From Moritella marina ATCC 15381 (GTDB taxonomy: Bacteria; Pseudomonadota; Gammaproteobacteria; Enterobacterales; Moritellaceae), in the NCBI RefSeq assembly GCF_008931805.1, contig NZ_CP044399.1:1302001-1366000 (forward strand): a stretch of DNA of 64,000 bases, given 5' to 3'. This document shows, piece by piece, positions 1-8,819 of this stretch. The notes under the pieces were generated by a model. The model made no database searches, had not been told where the DNA came from, and saw only the letters and a program-made list of their open reading frames with translations. How positions within the stretch are numbered: position 1 is the first letter of the stretch; each line of letters begins with the position of its first letter. Made by a program: the position numbers and the translations under genes.

Positions 1-187
1 AATGCAAGAATAACGAGTCTGCTCACTTCACAACAATAATGCTAAGTCGAACTTATTATTTTTCAACATATTCCTTAGAGTACATGTAGGTACGATTTCC
101 CAGAAATAGGTCATAGGCGATTTGGAATGTAAACTTGCATCATAGACTTGAGTTATTTATCATCAAGATAAATGAATTGAGAGTGAA

Positions 188-535
188 ATGTCCATGACAC
201 AGAAAATATCAACAGAAGTACAAGCTGAATCGACTCGTATCGCTAACGGGATTAAAAAACCAGGTCAAAGTCGCGAGCAGACTAAATTGATCGCAGCCGG
301 TATCGAGAAGGGCATCGCTGAGTACAAGAAGCAACATAAAGCCAAATCACGCCAGCTTGATAAGCAGAAAAAACAAAAAATAAGAGCGAATGCGGCGGCT
401 GCAGAACAAGAAAGTAATGTTGAAATTGAGCCCAAGCAAGTAGGGGCAAGCCGATTAGCTTGGGCATTGCTAGCACTAAGCTGGGCAGGTTTTGCTGGTT
501 ACCTTGTACAAAATGGCGTGCTTGTCATAGGTTAA
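188..535 (+). CDS. DUF2956 family small membrane-anchored protein
   Basis: 115 aa. Residues 1-75 are hydrophilic and rich in Lys/Gln, with the KPGQSREQTKLIAAGIEKGI stretch typical of the gammaproteobacterial DUF2956 family. This is followed by a basic coiled-coil-like segment and one C-terminal transmembrane helix (about residues 88-110), so the protein is probably tail-anchored in the inner membrane. No function is established for the family. A purine-rich GAGAGTGA lies just before the start; Met3 is an alternative start. It stands alone, with about 250 bp before the next gene. The 187 bases upstream hold no gene that I can support. Confidence 0.8.
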   Translation: MSMTQKISTEVQAESTRIANGIKKPGQSREQTKLIAAGIEKGIAEYKKQHKAKSRQLDKQKKQKIRANAAAAEQESNVEIEPKQVGASRLAWALLALSWAGFAGYLVQNGVLVIG

Positions 536-783
536 ATATTATTGTTTCAGTTCGTTTATGATCAATAGCTTAGGGGGTCACCCTAAGCCGTTCGCCCTCC
601 TATAGTGACTTGTATCTAATCAACTAAATATATTTATTCTAAATAGGCACAAATAAATTTAAGCTGTTGATATTAATATAAAGACAAGTGATAATAATTT
701 CTATTATTATTTAATTCTTAAAAAGATAGTGCTATGGGATTCGTGAATTTATATCCTAAAAGCCTGTTTAAGGAATGAGGCCC

Positions 784-1134
784 ATGCTAAATCTGTTAAA
801 AGTAGTTGTTATTACTAATCTATTAGCAGCTTTAACTGTGTTTATTCTCTCTAAGTACACGACAGCTTTCAACTCAACAAGTTTGATGGATTTCCTCTTT
901 TTCATCGTAATCATTATCTGGGGAGTTGCTAGATTAACTTGGGAGGGGAGTAGTCAAAGTCGTAATTGGTCACAAGATCCTGCAGCGAATAAAACCAATA
1001 AAATGGTTTCAGGTCATGATTTTGAGTCTGACTTTCATGAACAAAAAAGGCAGAACTATCAATTTGGTTTAGTTATGTTTATATCAGGAATACCTGCATT
1101 TCTAGGTAGCATTTTGTTATTAGTTACTTCCTAG
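784..1134 (+). CDS. hypothetical small membrane protein
   Basis: About 116 aa with a hydrophobic N-terminal helix, a second hydrophobic stretch (about residues 35-50), a polar middle containing Ser/Asn/Gln and charged residues, and a C-terminal transmembrane helix. I do not recognise the family. An in-frame ATG lies at 775, but the only Shine-Dalgarno-like AAGGA (770-774) abuts it directly and sits 9 nt before the ATG at 784, so 784 is preferred. It is flanked by long AT-rich gaps and is probably transcribed alone. Confidence 0.55.
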   Translation: MLNLLKVVVITNLLAALTVFILSKYTTAFNSTSLMDFLFFIVIIIWGVARLTWEGSSQSRNWSQDPAANKTNKMVSGHDFESDFHEQKRQNYQFGLVMFISGIPAFLGSILLLVTS

Positions 1135-1158
1135 TTTAAGGACAGTTTTAGTACGGAT

Positions 1159-1196
1159 ATAACAAAGCAATCAACACCTGCTTATTGCAGTGTTAT
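1159..1196. repeat. interrupted inverted repeat (hairpin), cassette-site-like
   Basis: ATAACA (1159-1164) pairs with TGTTAT (1191-1196), and inside it GCAAT (1167-1171) pairs with ATTGC (1184-1188), leaving a 12-nt loop. There is no T-run after it, so it does not look like an intrinsic terminator. The two-box geometry recalls integron attC sites, but the core 7-mers do not fit the RYYYAAC/GTTRRRY consensus well. Function unknown. Confidence 0.35.
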
Positions 1197-1294
1197 GCCT
1201 AAAGCACATAGAGTTAAAGCTTCATAACATGCTGCTTAAACGGAATAAAAATAATTGGTTATCGTTGCGGATTTAGCTAATACAAAGGATCTTT

Positions 1295-1555
1295 ATGAAT
1301 AATAATGAATCAACATTGGTGTCAAGGTATTGCCAGCAATGTAAAGCTGATACAAATCATCACTTACTTATGATCTCGAATTCAGCAGTTAGACCTGAAA
1401 GCAAAAAAGAACGTATAAAAGTGTTTATGACCGCTTTTTTTGCCGGTTGGGGCGCTGGACGAGCCGCTTCATTTATGGACCTCCGTGATAAGCACCTAAT
1501 ATGTGACGTTTGTGGCACCAAAATAATAGAGAGTTTTGGTGATCAAACGGAGTAA
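1295..1555 (+). CDS. hypothetical small zinc-ribbon-like protein
   Basis: 86 aa. An N-terminal C-x2-C (CQQC, about residues 13-16) and a C-terminal C-x2-C (CDVC, about residues 70-73) could together bind one zinc ion. Between them lies a hydrophobic, Gly/Ala-rich stretch (about residues 43-58) that could touch a membrane. AAAGGA at 1284-1289 gives a good ribosome site. I do not recognise the family; the zinc-ribbon label rests only on the paired cysteines. Confidence 0.6.
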   Translation: MNNNESTLVSRYCQQCKADTNHHLLMISNSAVRPESKKERIKVFMTAFFAGWGAGRAASFMDLRDKHLICDVCGTKIIESFGDQTE

Positions 1556-1716
1556 ATGTAAAAACCGTATAGCTCAATTATGTCCCTTTAGTTTAGAGTA
1601 GCAGACCTCCTGCAGTGCTCTTATATATTAAAAAAGACAGTTACGCTGGTTTTTTATTTTAAATACAAATAGTTGTATAGCTATTATTGTTAACTTATTA
1701 GATTAAAAGGTCATGG

Positions 1717-2241
1717 ATGGAAAATGTAGTACTTAAACCAACTTGCCCCGATGAGCTTGCTCCATTTTATAATTTGATTACACGTGATGAGTTATGGACA
1801 AAGTTTAACGGCCCATATTTTCCTTACTCAAAGCCTACACTGACTGAGTTTAAAAACGGTCTTTTTTCAAACTTATGTGAGGGTGAAAAAGCACAAGCAA
1901 TAATGGTTAATGGCGTACCAGTAGGTTCGGTTAGTTTTTATTGGGAGTGTGAATCAACACGATGGTTAGAGGCTGGTGTTGTTATTTATGATCCCAAATA
2001 TTGGGGGCAAGGGTTAGGTTATAAAGCATTAATACATTGGGTTACTCACCTATTTTCTACATTAAATATTGAACGAGTAGGCCTAACAACGTGGTCTGGA
2101 AATCTACGTATGATGGCTTGTGCAGAAAAATTGGGGTTTAAACAAGAGGCCTGTATTCGTAAGGTGAGATACTACCAAGGTGAATACTACGACTCAATTA
2201 AGTATGGGGTGCTTCGTAGTGAGTGGATAGATCGTCACTAA
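1717..2241 (+). CDS. GNAT family N-acetyltransferase (RimJ/RimL-like)
   Basis: 174 aa covering one GNAT fold of usual length. The acetyl-CoA pyrophosphate-binding motif A is visible as YWGQGLGYKAL (about residues 106-116). The segment after it (NLRMMACAEKLGFKQEACIRK) matches motif B of RimJ/RimL-type enzymes, which acetylate protein N-termini or small amines. The substrate cannot be read from sequence. AAAAGG lies 6 nt before the ATG. It is one of three independently spaced small enzyme genes (GNAT, methyltransferase, GNAT) in the same direction, each with its own leader, a cassette-like arrangement. Confidence 0.85.
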   Translation: MENVVLKPTCPDELAPFYNLITRDELWTKFNGPYFPYSKPTLTEFKNGLFSNLCEGEKAQAIMVNGVPVGSVSFYWECESTRWLEAGVVIYDPKYWGQGLGYKALIHWVTHLFSTLNIERVGLTTWSGNLRMMACAEKLGFKQEACIRKVRYYQGEYYDSIKYGVLRSEWIDRH

Positions 2242-2264
2242 CGAGCTTTCGATAAGATTTGTTA

Positions 2265-2289
2265 CAGCTTGTTAGGTTCTAACAAACTG
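2265..2289. repeat. short hairpin in leader of the methyltransferase gene
   Basis: CAGCTTGTTAG (2265-2275) and CTAACAAACTG (2279-2289) form a 3-nt-loop hairpin with one C/A mismatch. It lies between the acetyltransferase and methyltransferase genes. No T-run follows, so termination is unlikely. It could be a regulator site or a leader structure. Confidence 0.35.
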
Positions 2290-2348
2290 TACAAGGTTAG
2301 CAGGTTACACCTTCTTAAAATGATGTCTGTGATTAAAGGAGTTACTCA

Positions 2349-2924
2349 TTGAGCGAATGGGATAGTGCGGCGGAGAGTGTTGATTTCAACCTTGAAATTT
2401 TAGCTGAGGATTTTGTAACAACTGTATCTCAAGACGCTAAAGTGCTTGATTTTGGTTGCGGCTATGGTCGTATTGCAAATCAACTTCATCATTCAGGTTA
2501 TAGGTTCTTAATCGGGGTCGACTGTTCAAAGGAAATGATAAATAGAGGTTTAATCGAGAATTCACATTTAGATTTACGGCATATTTTAGGCTCGATACTG
2601 CCGTTTTCAGATAACGAGTTTGACTCAATTGTTACCTGCGCTGTCTTCACATGTATCCCTAACCAAGACCTTCGCAAGCAAATATTGATAGAACTTCGTC
2701 GAGTACTAAAGCCTAATGGTGTTCTTTATTTAGCTGAGTTCTGTTCCGATGAAAGCCATCGATTTACCTCCGGTGCAGGAGTTCCTATGTGGCACAGTCA
2801 GTTATCGGAACTTAAGGGCATACTCGACGGATTCAATATCGAACAATCTAGAGTAGTTAAAAGTTTAACAATGTCAGGACATGCTAGCCATGTAAGTCAT
2901 ATATTCGCACGTAAAACTATATGA
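2349..2924 (+). CDS. class I SAM-dependent methyltransferase
   Basis: 191 aa. Motif I is VLDFGCGYGRIA (about residues 32-43), followed by an acidic residue at the end of strand 2 (GVDCS) and LRRVLKPNGVLYLAEF (motif III region), the standard Rossmann SAM-binding methyltransferase layout (methyltransf_11/25 type). The substrate is unknown. The gene uses a TTG start at 2349, supported by AAAGGA at 2335-2340 with an 8-nt spacer; no ATG lies nearby in frame. It stands alone between two GNAT genes. Confidence 0.85.
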   Translation: MSEWDSAAESVDFNLEILAEDFVTTVSQDAKVLDFGCGYGRIANQLHHSGYRFLIGVDCSKEMINRGLIENSHLDLRHILGSILPFSDNEFDSIVTCAVFTCIPNQDLRKQILIELRRVLKPNGVLYLAEFCSDESHRFTSGAGVPMWHSQLSELKGILDGFNIEQSRVVKSLTMSGHASHVSHIFARKTI

Positions 2925-2995
2925 CAAGCTTAATTTAGCCGATGAATGCTTAAGTGTTATGTTGTTTTTAAGTCAATAGTTTTAAAGGATTAAAT

Positions 2996-3460
2996 ATGAT
3001 TCAACTCAGACCTATGACTGCTAGTGAATACCCAGCATATAGCGATTATTTCATTGATGATTACAGTCGTGAAATTGCTAATAATTATGGCCACTCAATG
3101 GAAAAGGCGGTCGAATTAGCCAATCAAGATCTGCTTCGTTGTTTTCCTAATGGGTTGGAAACCAACGATCATGAATTGTTGTGTATCGAGTCGGATTCAG
3201 AATTGGTTGGTTACTTATGGCATTCGATTAATACAGATGACAAATCGACGTTCATTTATGACTTTTTCATTTACTCCAACAACCGTAATAATGGTTATGG
3301 AAAATTGGCAATCATTGCGCTAGAGTCACAATTAAAATCGATTGGTATTGGGCAAATTAAATTACGAGTTGCTTACCAAAATCAAAGAGCGCTAAAACTG
3401 TATCAAGAAGTGGGCTTTGCTATTTCTGGCTATAATATGTCAAAGAACATCACAAGTTAG
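2996..3460 (+). CDS. GNAT family N-acetyltransferase
   Basis: 154 aa, a single GNAT domain. Motif A appears as NNGYGKLAIIALE (about residues 98-110), and the typical C-terminal LRVAYQNQRALKLYQEVGF places a conserved Asn and Tyr at the acetyl-CoA/leaving-group end. The sequence resembles generic small-molecule or peptide acetyltransferases; the substrate is unknown. AAAGGA precedes the ATG. The gene ends just before ldhA, but the short gap holds ldhA's own ribosome site. Confidence 0.85.
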   Translation: MIQLRPMTASEYPAYSDYFIDDYSREIANNYGHSMEKAVELANQDLLRCFPNGLETNDHELLCIESDSELVGYLWHSINTDDKSTFIYDFFIYSNNRNNGYGKLAIIALESQLKSIGIGQIKLRVAYQNQRALKLYQEVGFAISGYNMSKNITS

Positions 3461-3498
3461 CGTCATCGATCTAACAAATTTATATGAGGAAAACTTTT

Positions 3499-4488
3499 AT
3501 GAAAGTGATTATGTTTAGTTCCCGCAGTTATGATATCCAATATTTTGAACCATTGATTGCTGAACCTATCAGTGTTAATTTCTTTGATGCGCAATTAAAT
3601 CAACAAACAGCGGTATTAGCTAAAGGATATGATGCGGTTTGTGCATTTGTTAATGATGATTTAAGTGCGCCTGTTTTACATCAACTGAAAGACATGGGAA
3701 TAAAGTGTATTGCCATGCGCTGTGCTGGTTTTAACAATATTGATTTAGATTGCGCCGAAGCGCTCGGTATCACTATCGTTCGTGTTCCAGCCTATTCACC
3801 CGAGGCTGTTGCCGAGCATGCTATCGCTTTGCTAATGACACTTAATCGCCGTATTCATAAAGCTTACCAACGCACCCGTGACGCTAACTTCTCGTTACAA
3901 GGTCTAGTTGGGTTTAATTTACACGGTAAAACGGTTGGTATTATTGGTACTGGTAAAATAGGTGTCGCTACCATGGCTATTTTTAAAGGTTTTGGTTGTA
4001 AAATTTTAGCCTTTGACCCTTATCCTTCTGAACACGCTATTGCGTTAGGAGCTGAATATGTGGATTTAGACATGCTGTTTACTAGCAGTGATGTGATAAG
4101 TTTACATTGTCCATTAACGGCTGATAATAAGCATCTGTTAAATGAAAAAACGTTCGCGTTAATGAAAGACGGTGTCACAATTATTAATACCAGTCGTGGT
4201 GGTTTGTTAGATGCTAACGATGCCATTGAAGCGTTAAAATCAGGTAGAATTGGTGGCTTAGGCTTAGATGTTTATGAAGAGGAAGAACATTTGTTCTTTA
4301 ATGATCATTCTAGCGAAATCATTACCGATGATACTTTCCGCCGATTATCTGCTTGTCACAATGTGATCTTTACTGGCCATCAAGCTTTTTTGACTAAAGA
4401 AGCATTAATTAGTATTGCTCAAACGACCCTCAATAATTTAACTGACATTAGTGCAGGGAATATCTGTGCCAATCAGGTCACCACGTGA
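3499..4488 (+). CDS. ldhA: fermentative D-lactate dehydrogenase
   Basis: NAD-dependent D-2-hydroxyacid dehydrogenase that reduces pyruvate to D-lactate in the cytoplasm during fermentation. From the ATG at 3499 it is 329 aa, the same length as E. coli LdhA as I recall it. GAGGA at 3487-3491 supports this start over the ATG at 3484, which overlaps it. Visible signatures are VNDD and AMRCAGFNN near the N-terminus, the NAD fold VGIIGTGKIG (about residues 147-156), and the catalytic Arg (NTSRGG), Glu (DVYEEEE) and His (TGHQAF). There is no nearby partner gene. It is followed by a gap with an FNR box that appears to serve the next gene rather than this one. Confidence 0.95.
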   Translation: MKVIMFSSRSYDIQYFEPLIAEPISVNFFDAQLNQQTAVLAKGYDAVCAFVNDDLSAPVLHQLKDMGIKCIAMRCAGFNNIDLDCAEALGITIVRVPAYSPEAVAEHAIALLMTLNRRIHKAYQRTRDANFSLQGLVGFNLHGKTVGIIGTGKIGVATMAIFKGFGCKILAFDPYPSEHAIALGAEYVDLDMLFTSSDVISLHCPLTADNKHLLNEKTFALMKDGVTIINTSRGGLLDANDAIEALKSGRIGGLGLDVYEEEEHLFFNDHSSEIITDDTFRRLSACHNVIFTGHQAFLTKEALISIAQTTLNNLTDISAGNICANQVTT

Positions 4489-4573
4489 CCTAGAATGAGC
4501 GTCTGCTAAAATCTGTACCCACGCTGCAAGTATATAAAATATAGTGAGCAGGAATGATGAAACAAAGTATTAC

Positions 4574-4616
4574 TTGATCTGCATCAATAGCGTTAATAGG
4601 GATGTGCGTTTATATT
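4574..4616 (+). promoter_or_regulatory. FNR box and -10 element of a predicted class II FNR promoter
   Basis: A perfect FNR half-site pair, TTGAT-CTGC-ATCAA, occupies 4574-4587 (centre 4580.5). TATATT at 4611-4616 is a good -10 element. With a start near 4623 the box is centred about -42, the class II activator position. The downstream gene is the 61-aa unknown at 4667, which is therefore predicted to be induced without oxygen. Confidence 0.6.
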
Positions 4617-4666
4617 TAATGTGAACAGGTTGTAAAAACACTCAACACATGATTAAGGTGGTAAAG

Positions 4667-4852
4667 ATGGAATTATTACGCAATCCTAAATGTTACACGG
4701 ACGTATGTATTGATGGTACTTGGTATCACTATGATCATTGTGGTTCGAAGGTTTATTCTTTAAGTGGTGGTGCGGGACCTGAACTTGATTTATCGCGTGA
4801 GCCCGCAACAGAAAATGAGCTAATTGACCTCATTCAAAGCGCCATTAATTAA
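4667..4852 (+). CDS. hypothetical 61-aa protein, predicted FNR-activated
   Basis: A small soluble acidic protein with two Cys near the N-terminus (about residues 6 and 11 from this start) and a third further on, plus aromatic clusters (GTWYHYDHCG). I do not recognise the family. AAGGTGG at 4654-4660 is well spaced from the ATG at 4667, favouring it over the upstream ATG at 4649. An FNR-type promoter lies upstream and a strong terminator (4973-5011) downstream, so this looks like a single-gene transcription unit and supports it being real. Confidence 0.6.
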   Translation: MELLRNPKCYTDVCIDGTWYHYDHCGSKVYSLSGGAGPELDLSREPATENELIDLIQSAIN

Positions 4853-4972
4853 TCAACTGAGTGATAGCTAATTACTCGATATAGCGACTACTTGATCACT
4901 AAATCAACTTGTCGTCGATACAATGTCATCACTCCGCGGCATTGATGTTTTGCTCTAGTGATAGCGTGACTT

Positions 4973-5011
4973 TGACCTTTAAATGCACTGGGCGTTTAAA
5001 GGTCATTTTTT
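4973..5011 (+). terminator. rho-independent terminator
   Basis: TGACCTTTAAA (4973-4983) pairs perfectly with TTTAAAGGTCA (4995-5005), extended inward by TGC/GCG to a 14-bp stem with loop ACTGG. Six T follow. It ends the 61-aa gene unit and isolates htpX from it. Confidence 0.8.
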
Positions 5012-5111
5012 GTTCTTTATTCTTCTTTACTTCTCTTTACAAATTTCCCTATATGCGTTCTCTTCATTTTGTCATATTATGTCACTCTATTTTATTGGAG
5101 AACAAAAATAT

Positions 5112-5990
5112 ATGAAACGCATTATGCTATTCCTAGCAACCAACCTGGCTGTAATGGTGGTTTTTAGTATTGTATTAAACATTATCTATGCAACTACAGG
5201 TATTCAATCAGGTAGCCTTTCAGGGTTGTTGGTGATGGCGGTATTATTTGGTTTCGGTGGTTCATTAATCTCATTAATGCTGTCGAAAAAAATGGCACTA
5301 CGTTCAATTGGCGGTGAGATCATTACCCAGCCGCGTAATGCCAACGAACATTGGTTAATGGAAACAGTTACTCGACAAGCAAAACAAGCTGGTATTGGCA
5401 TGCCTGATATTGCGATTTATGATGCTGCCGAGATGAATGCTTTTGCCACTGGTGCTAAAAAAGATGCAGCCTTAATTGCAGTATCAACTGGTCTACTAGC
5501 GCAAATGACACGTGATGAAGCTGAAGCCGTTGTTGCTCACGAAATCAATCACGTTGCTAACGGTGACATGATCACGATGGCACTGATGCAAGGTGTTGTG
5601 AATACCTTTGTTATTTTCTTATCTCGTATTATTGCTAACGCAGTAAGTGGCTTTACATCAAATGATGAAGAAGGCGAGGGTGAAGGTGGCGGTAGCTTTA
5701 TGACTTACTTCATCGTATCAATGGCGTTAGAAATGCTATTTGGTTTCTTAGCAAGCTTCCTAACCATGTGGTTCAGTCGTCAACGTGAGTTTAAAGCAGA
5801 CTCTGGCGCAGCAGAACTTGTGGGTAAAGAGAAGATGATTGCCGCACTGGAACGTCTTAAAACAAGCCAAGAAACACAGCTTGAAGGTTCGATGATGGCG
5901 TTTGGTATTACCGGTAAGAAGACCATGATGGAGCTATTAATGAGCCATCCACCACTGCAAAACCGTATCAACGCATTACGTAATCTTTAA
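5112..5990 (+). CDS. htpX: heat-shock membrane zinc metalloprotease HtpX
   Basis: Inner-membrane M48 protease for quality control of misfolded membrane proteins. From the ATG at 5112 it is 292 aa (family about 290); upstream in-frame codons overlap a terminator and lack family similarity, so 5112 is the start. Two N-terminal transmembrane helices (residues 4-27 and 38-57) precede the zinc motif HEINH (143-147). Two more hydrophobic segments follow, separated by an acidic/Gly loop, and the third ligand is the Glu in [10 protein letters not shown] terminator follows directly, so it is monocistronic. Confidence 0.95.
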   Translation: MKRIMLFLATNLAVMVVFSIVLNIIYATTGIQSGSLSGLLVMAVLFGFGGSLISLMLSKKMALRSIGGEIITQPRNANEHWLMETVTRQAKQAGIGMPDIAIYDAAEMNAFATGAKKDAALIAVSTGLLAQMTRDEAEAVVAHEINHVANGDMITMALMQGVVNTFVIFLSRIIANAVSGFTSNDEEGEGEGGGSFMTYFIVSMALEMLFGFLASFLTMWFSRQREFKADSGAAELVGKEKMIAALERLKTSQETQLEGSMMAFGITGKKTMMELLMSHPPLQNRINALRNL

Positions 5991-6028
5991 TCTTACGGAT
6001 GTTCTAGGCTGATAATAGCCTAGTGAAT

Positions 6029-6066
6029 AAAGCCCCATGAGTGAATAACTTGTGGGGCTTTTTACT
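6029..6066 (+). terminator. rho-independent terminator of htpX
   Basis: AAAGCCCCA (6029-6037) pairs with TGGGGCTTT (6053-6061) around a 15-nt loop, and the stem runs into a T tract. Confidence 0.8.
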
Positions 6067-6221
6067 TTTTATAATACCAGTACAATTAATCATTACTTAA
6101 CTATCACTTTATGGTTAACTAAATGTATTGGTAATCTAAAAACGTGATAGAGAAGTGAATAATAAACGTCAAAAAAGGGTATTTTATATTCTATGAATTA
6201 GTGGCTTATGAGGTGAAGCTA

Positions 6222-7748
6222 ATGACGGATATAACCGTAGACAAACAACCGACAGACGAAGAAAAAACAGATAAACAGCTTGTTGATAAAAAGAACCGGG
6301 CAGCACATACAGCGTCAGCAGATGACGATAACCAATCTTTGATGGCGAGGCTCGTCAAACTTTTCATTGCCTTTGCTATGCCACTATTTTTACTCTCGAC
6401 ACCCACCTCTGAATTACCCTTTGATGACCTGAGTATTATTCAGCATAGATTACTCGCCATTTTTGTACTGGCGGCACTGCTGTGGATCCTTGAACCAGTG
6501 CCTGTCTTTGCAACGTCTATCTTGATTATTACCCTTGAATTGGTGATGCTGTCCGACCAAGGGCTTTACAGTTTTCGGTTGTTGAATGATGGGTTCGACC
6601 CTGCGGCAAATATTGAAGGCTTGATGCATTATAACGATATTTTCGCGGCTTTTTCGTCACCGATTATCGTCTTGTTCTTGGGGGGATTCTCACTGGCGAT
6701 AGGCGCGAATAAATATGCGCTTGATACTAATCTAGCGAATGTCTTGTTAAAACCATTTGGAACTAAACCTGCTTCTATTATGCTGGGTCTGATGATGATC
6801 ACGGCGTTGTTTTCTATGTTTATGTCTAACACGGCGACAACAGTAATGATGCTGTCATTACTCGGTCCCATTTTAATGTCGGTGCCAAAGGAAGAGAAGG
6901 GCATTAAAGCCTTGGTGCTGAGTGTTCCTATCGCTGCCAACCTGGGCGGAATAGCGACGCCAATTGGTACGCCACCCAATGCGATTGCACTGCAATATCT
7001 TGATAACTTTTACAATGTCAGTTTTCTAGATTGGATGATGCTCGGGTTACCCTTTGTGATTGTACTGCTAGCCTTTGCATGGTGGCTGTTACAAAAGCTG
7101 TTTCCGTTTAGTGGAGATAGTTTGCATTTAGAACTTGGTGGTGACTTTCAACGAAGTTGGCAAGCGATAGTGGTTTATATTACCTTTGCGATGACCATTA
7201 TTTTATGGATGAGTACGGGCTTACACGGCATGAATACTTATGTCGTGGCGATTGTACCACTGGCGGTCTTTACGCTCACTGGCATTATAGGCAAGGAAGA
7301 ATTAAAACTAATTAACTGGGATGTGTTATGGCTGGTTGCTGGTGGTATAGCCATCGGTATAGCTTTGGATAAAACAGGACTGGCGGCGGTCATGGCGAAT
7401 GCCATTGATTATTCTATATTACCAGCTTTGTTGGTGATGCTAGTGATGTCGTTGGTATGTTGGTTGATGGCTAACTTTATCTCTAATACCGCGACGGCAA
7501 ATTTGTTAATGCCAATCGCGGCAGCTGTCGCCACTTCAATGGATGATTTGTCATTATTGATGATGCTAGTCGTTGTGGCATGTTCTGCGTCGCTAGGGAT
7601 GATATTACCGGTCTCAACACCACCTAATTCGTTAGCTTATGCGACGGGGTTAGTTGCCAGCAAGGACATGGCAAAAGTTGGACTTATCATGGGCCTTGCT
7701 GGTTTAGTGCTTGTGTATATCGTTATTGCCGTTGTTAACCTTGTTTAA
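6222..7748 (+). CDS. SLC13/DASS family sodium:anion (dicarboxylate/sulfate) symporter
   Basis: 508 aa inner-membrane carrier of the divalent anion:sodium symporter family. The two signature SNT motifs are present as FMSNTATT and FISNTATA, together with IGTPPN and STPPNS in the re-entrant hairpins that bind sodium and substrate. The N-terminal 45 residues are charged and cytoplasmic. ATG 6222 is preached by GAGGTGA with a 5-6-nt spacer and is preferred over the GTG at 6201. The substrate could be a C4-dicarboxylate, citrate or sulfate. Its 3' end overlaps the convergent kinase gene by 4 bp. Confidence 0.85.
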   Translation: MTDITVDKQPTDEEKTDKQLVDKKNRAAHTASADDDNQSLMARLVKLFIAFAMPLFLLSTPTSELPFDDLSIIQHRLLAIFVLAALLWILEPVPVFATSILIITLELVMLSDQGLYSFRLLNDGFDPAANIEGLMHYNDIFAAFSSPIIVLFLGGFSLAIGANKYALDTNLANVLLKPFGTKPASIMLGLMMITALFSMFMSNTATTVMMLSLLGPILMSVPKEEKGIKALVLSVPIAANLGGIATPIGTPPNAIALQYLDNFYNVSFLDWMMLGLPFVIVLLAFAWWLLQKLFPFSGDSLHLELGGDFQRSWQAIVVYITFAMTIILWMSTGLHGMNTYVVAIVPLAVFTLTGIIGKEELKLINWDVLWLVAGGIAIGIALDKTGLAAVMANAIDYSILPALLVMLVMSLVCWLMANFISNTATANLLMPIAAAVATSMDDLSLLMMLVVVACSASLGMILPVSTPPNSLAYATGLVASKDMAKVGLIMGLAGLVLVYIVIAVVNLV

Positions 7749-8665
7749 ACGGTGACAGAATCTTGGTGCACGGTATTGATAATGTTACGTTGGTTATCTA
7801 ATTCGTATACCCAATCGCACTGGTTGGGTAGGGTCGCTAAACACTGCTCGGTAATGCGCTGGAAATAAGCGGTAAAGTTACGTACTTCGGCACTGGTCAT
7901 AAACGTTTCTTGCTGTTTTTGATCTGTGTTTTTTTCCACGTTTTTACGCTTATGTTCCTGTTCTAATCGCCACGCTTGGACACTGTCAAAACTCGGTGCT
8001 TTAAGCATTAACCAGTGGTCAATACGTTGGTATAAACCTTGATAATTCTGTTTTAATTGTTGATTTACATAGCTGCGCCAAATGCCGTATTTATCTTTTG
8101 TCGCTTCTAATTTATTGATTGGATAGATAAGATCTTTCATTAACTGTGGTTGTACGCCTAGGCACCAGCCCTCGAGCACGATCACGTCAATAGGGCGATC
8201 GATAATTGGCCATTGTGATTCTGGGTAGGGGTTATCTGCAAATTTGTTAAAGCGGCGAAGTTGTACGGGGGCGCTTGCTGATGCGCCAGCACACAGTTTT
8301 TCCAAGGTTTCATTGGCAAGATTCATATCATGTGTGCCAGGAACACCACGGGTACGCAGTAAAGGGTGGATTTGGTTTGCAAGCTCGTGGCGTTGTTTTT
8401 TACTGTAATAAAAGTCATCGAGTGATAGCACTGCCACGTTTAAATCAAACTCTGAACTTAGGCGAGTGCCAAGATAATCAGCCAGCGTCGATTTACCAGA
8501 ACCTTGGCAGCCATTAATGCCGACGATAAAGGTCTTTTTTGCTTGTTTTTGATGCGCCACGATACTTAATAGTGCACTGGAAAAGTACTCTGATGCATGC
8601 GTTAAATAATCTGCATCCAACTGGTGACGCTGAATGAATTGGTCTAGCATTGGCATTGTCTTCAT
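7745..8665 (-). CDS. P-loop kinase of the D-glycerate 3-kinase/Tda10 family
   Basis: 306 aa. Walker A is GINGCQGSGKST (about residues 49-60), followed by LSLDDFYYSK and a Walker-B-like VIVLEGWCLG. The central segment TRGVPGTHDMNLA and the long C-terminal helices match the glycerate kinase/Tda10 branch of the phosphoribulokinase-uridine kinase group. Plant-type members phosphorylate D-glycerate at the 3-OH; the bacterial substrate is not proven. The gene overlaps the end of the SLC13 carrier gene tail to tail, and a shared role is only a guess. Confidence 0.75.
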   Translation of the reverse strand: MKTMPMLDQFIQRHQLDADYLTHASEYFSSALLSIVAHQKQAKKTFIVGINGCQGSGKSTLADYLGTRLSSEFDLNVAVLSLDDFYYSKKQRHELANQIHPLLRTRGVPGTHDMNLANETLEKLCAGASASAPVQLRRFNKFADNPYPESQWPIIDRPIDVIVLEGWCLGVQPQLMKDLIYPINKLEATKDKYGIWRSYVNQQLKQNYQGLYQRIDHWLMLKAPSFDSVQAWRLEQEHKRKNVEKNTDQKQQETFMTSAEVRNFTAYFQRITEQCLATLPNQCDWVYELDNQRNIINTVHQDSVTV

Positions 8666-8819
8666 AGATCACCACTTTTCTTTGAATTCTTTTGAATTAA
8701 TGTCTTGAGTTTAAATCATCATAATCACTACAACATTTAAACAGCTTTTAATATACATTTAAATAACTAATTATGATCATTCAACGATTAGCTTACAACT
8801 AATGTGCCAGTGAGATAAA

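Noticed and set aside
1134-2348. Integron attC sites between the small genes
   Set aside because: The hairpins lack good RYYYAAC and GTTRRRY pairs in the correct order and no integrase gene is present.
4983-5111. N-terminal extension of HtpX from an upstream in-frame ATG
   Set aside because: The extension starts inside the terminator stem and is absent from HtpX proteins; ATG 5112 fits the family length.
4909-5115. 68-aa ORF upstream of htpX
   Set aside because: It runs through the terminator hairpin (4973-5011), has no ribosome site and no recognisable protein features.
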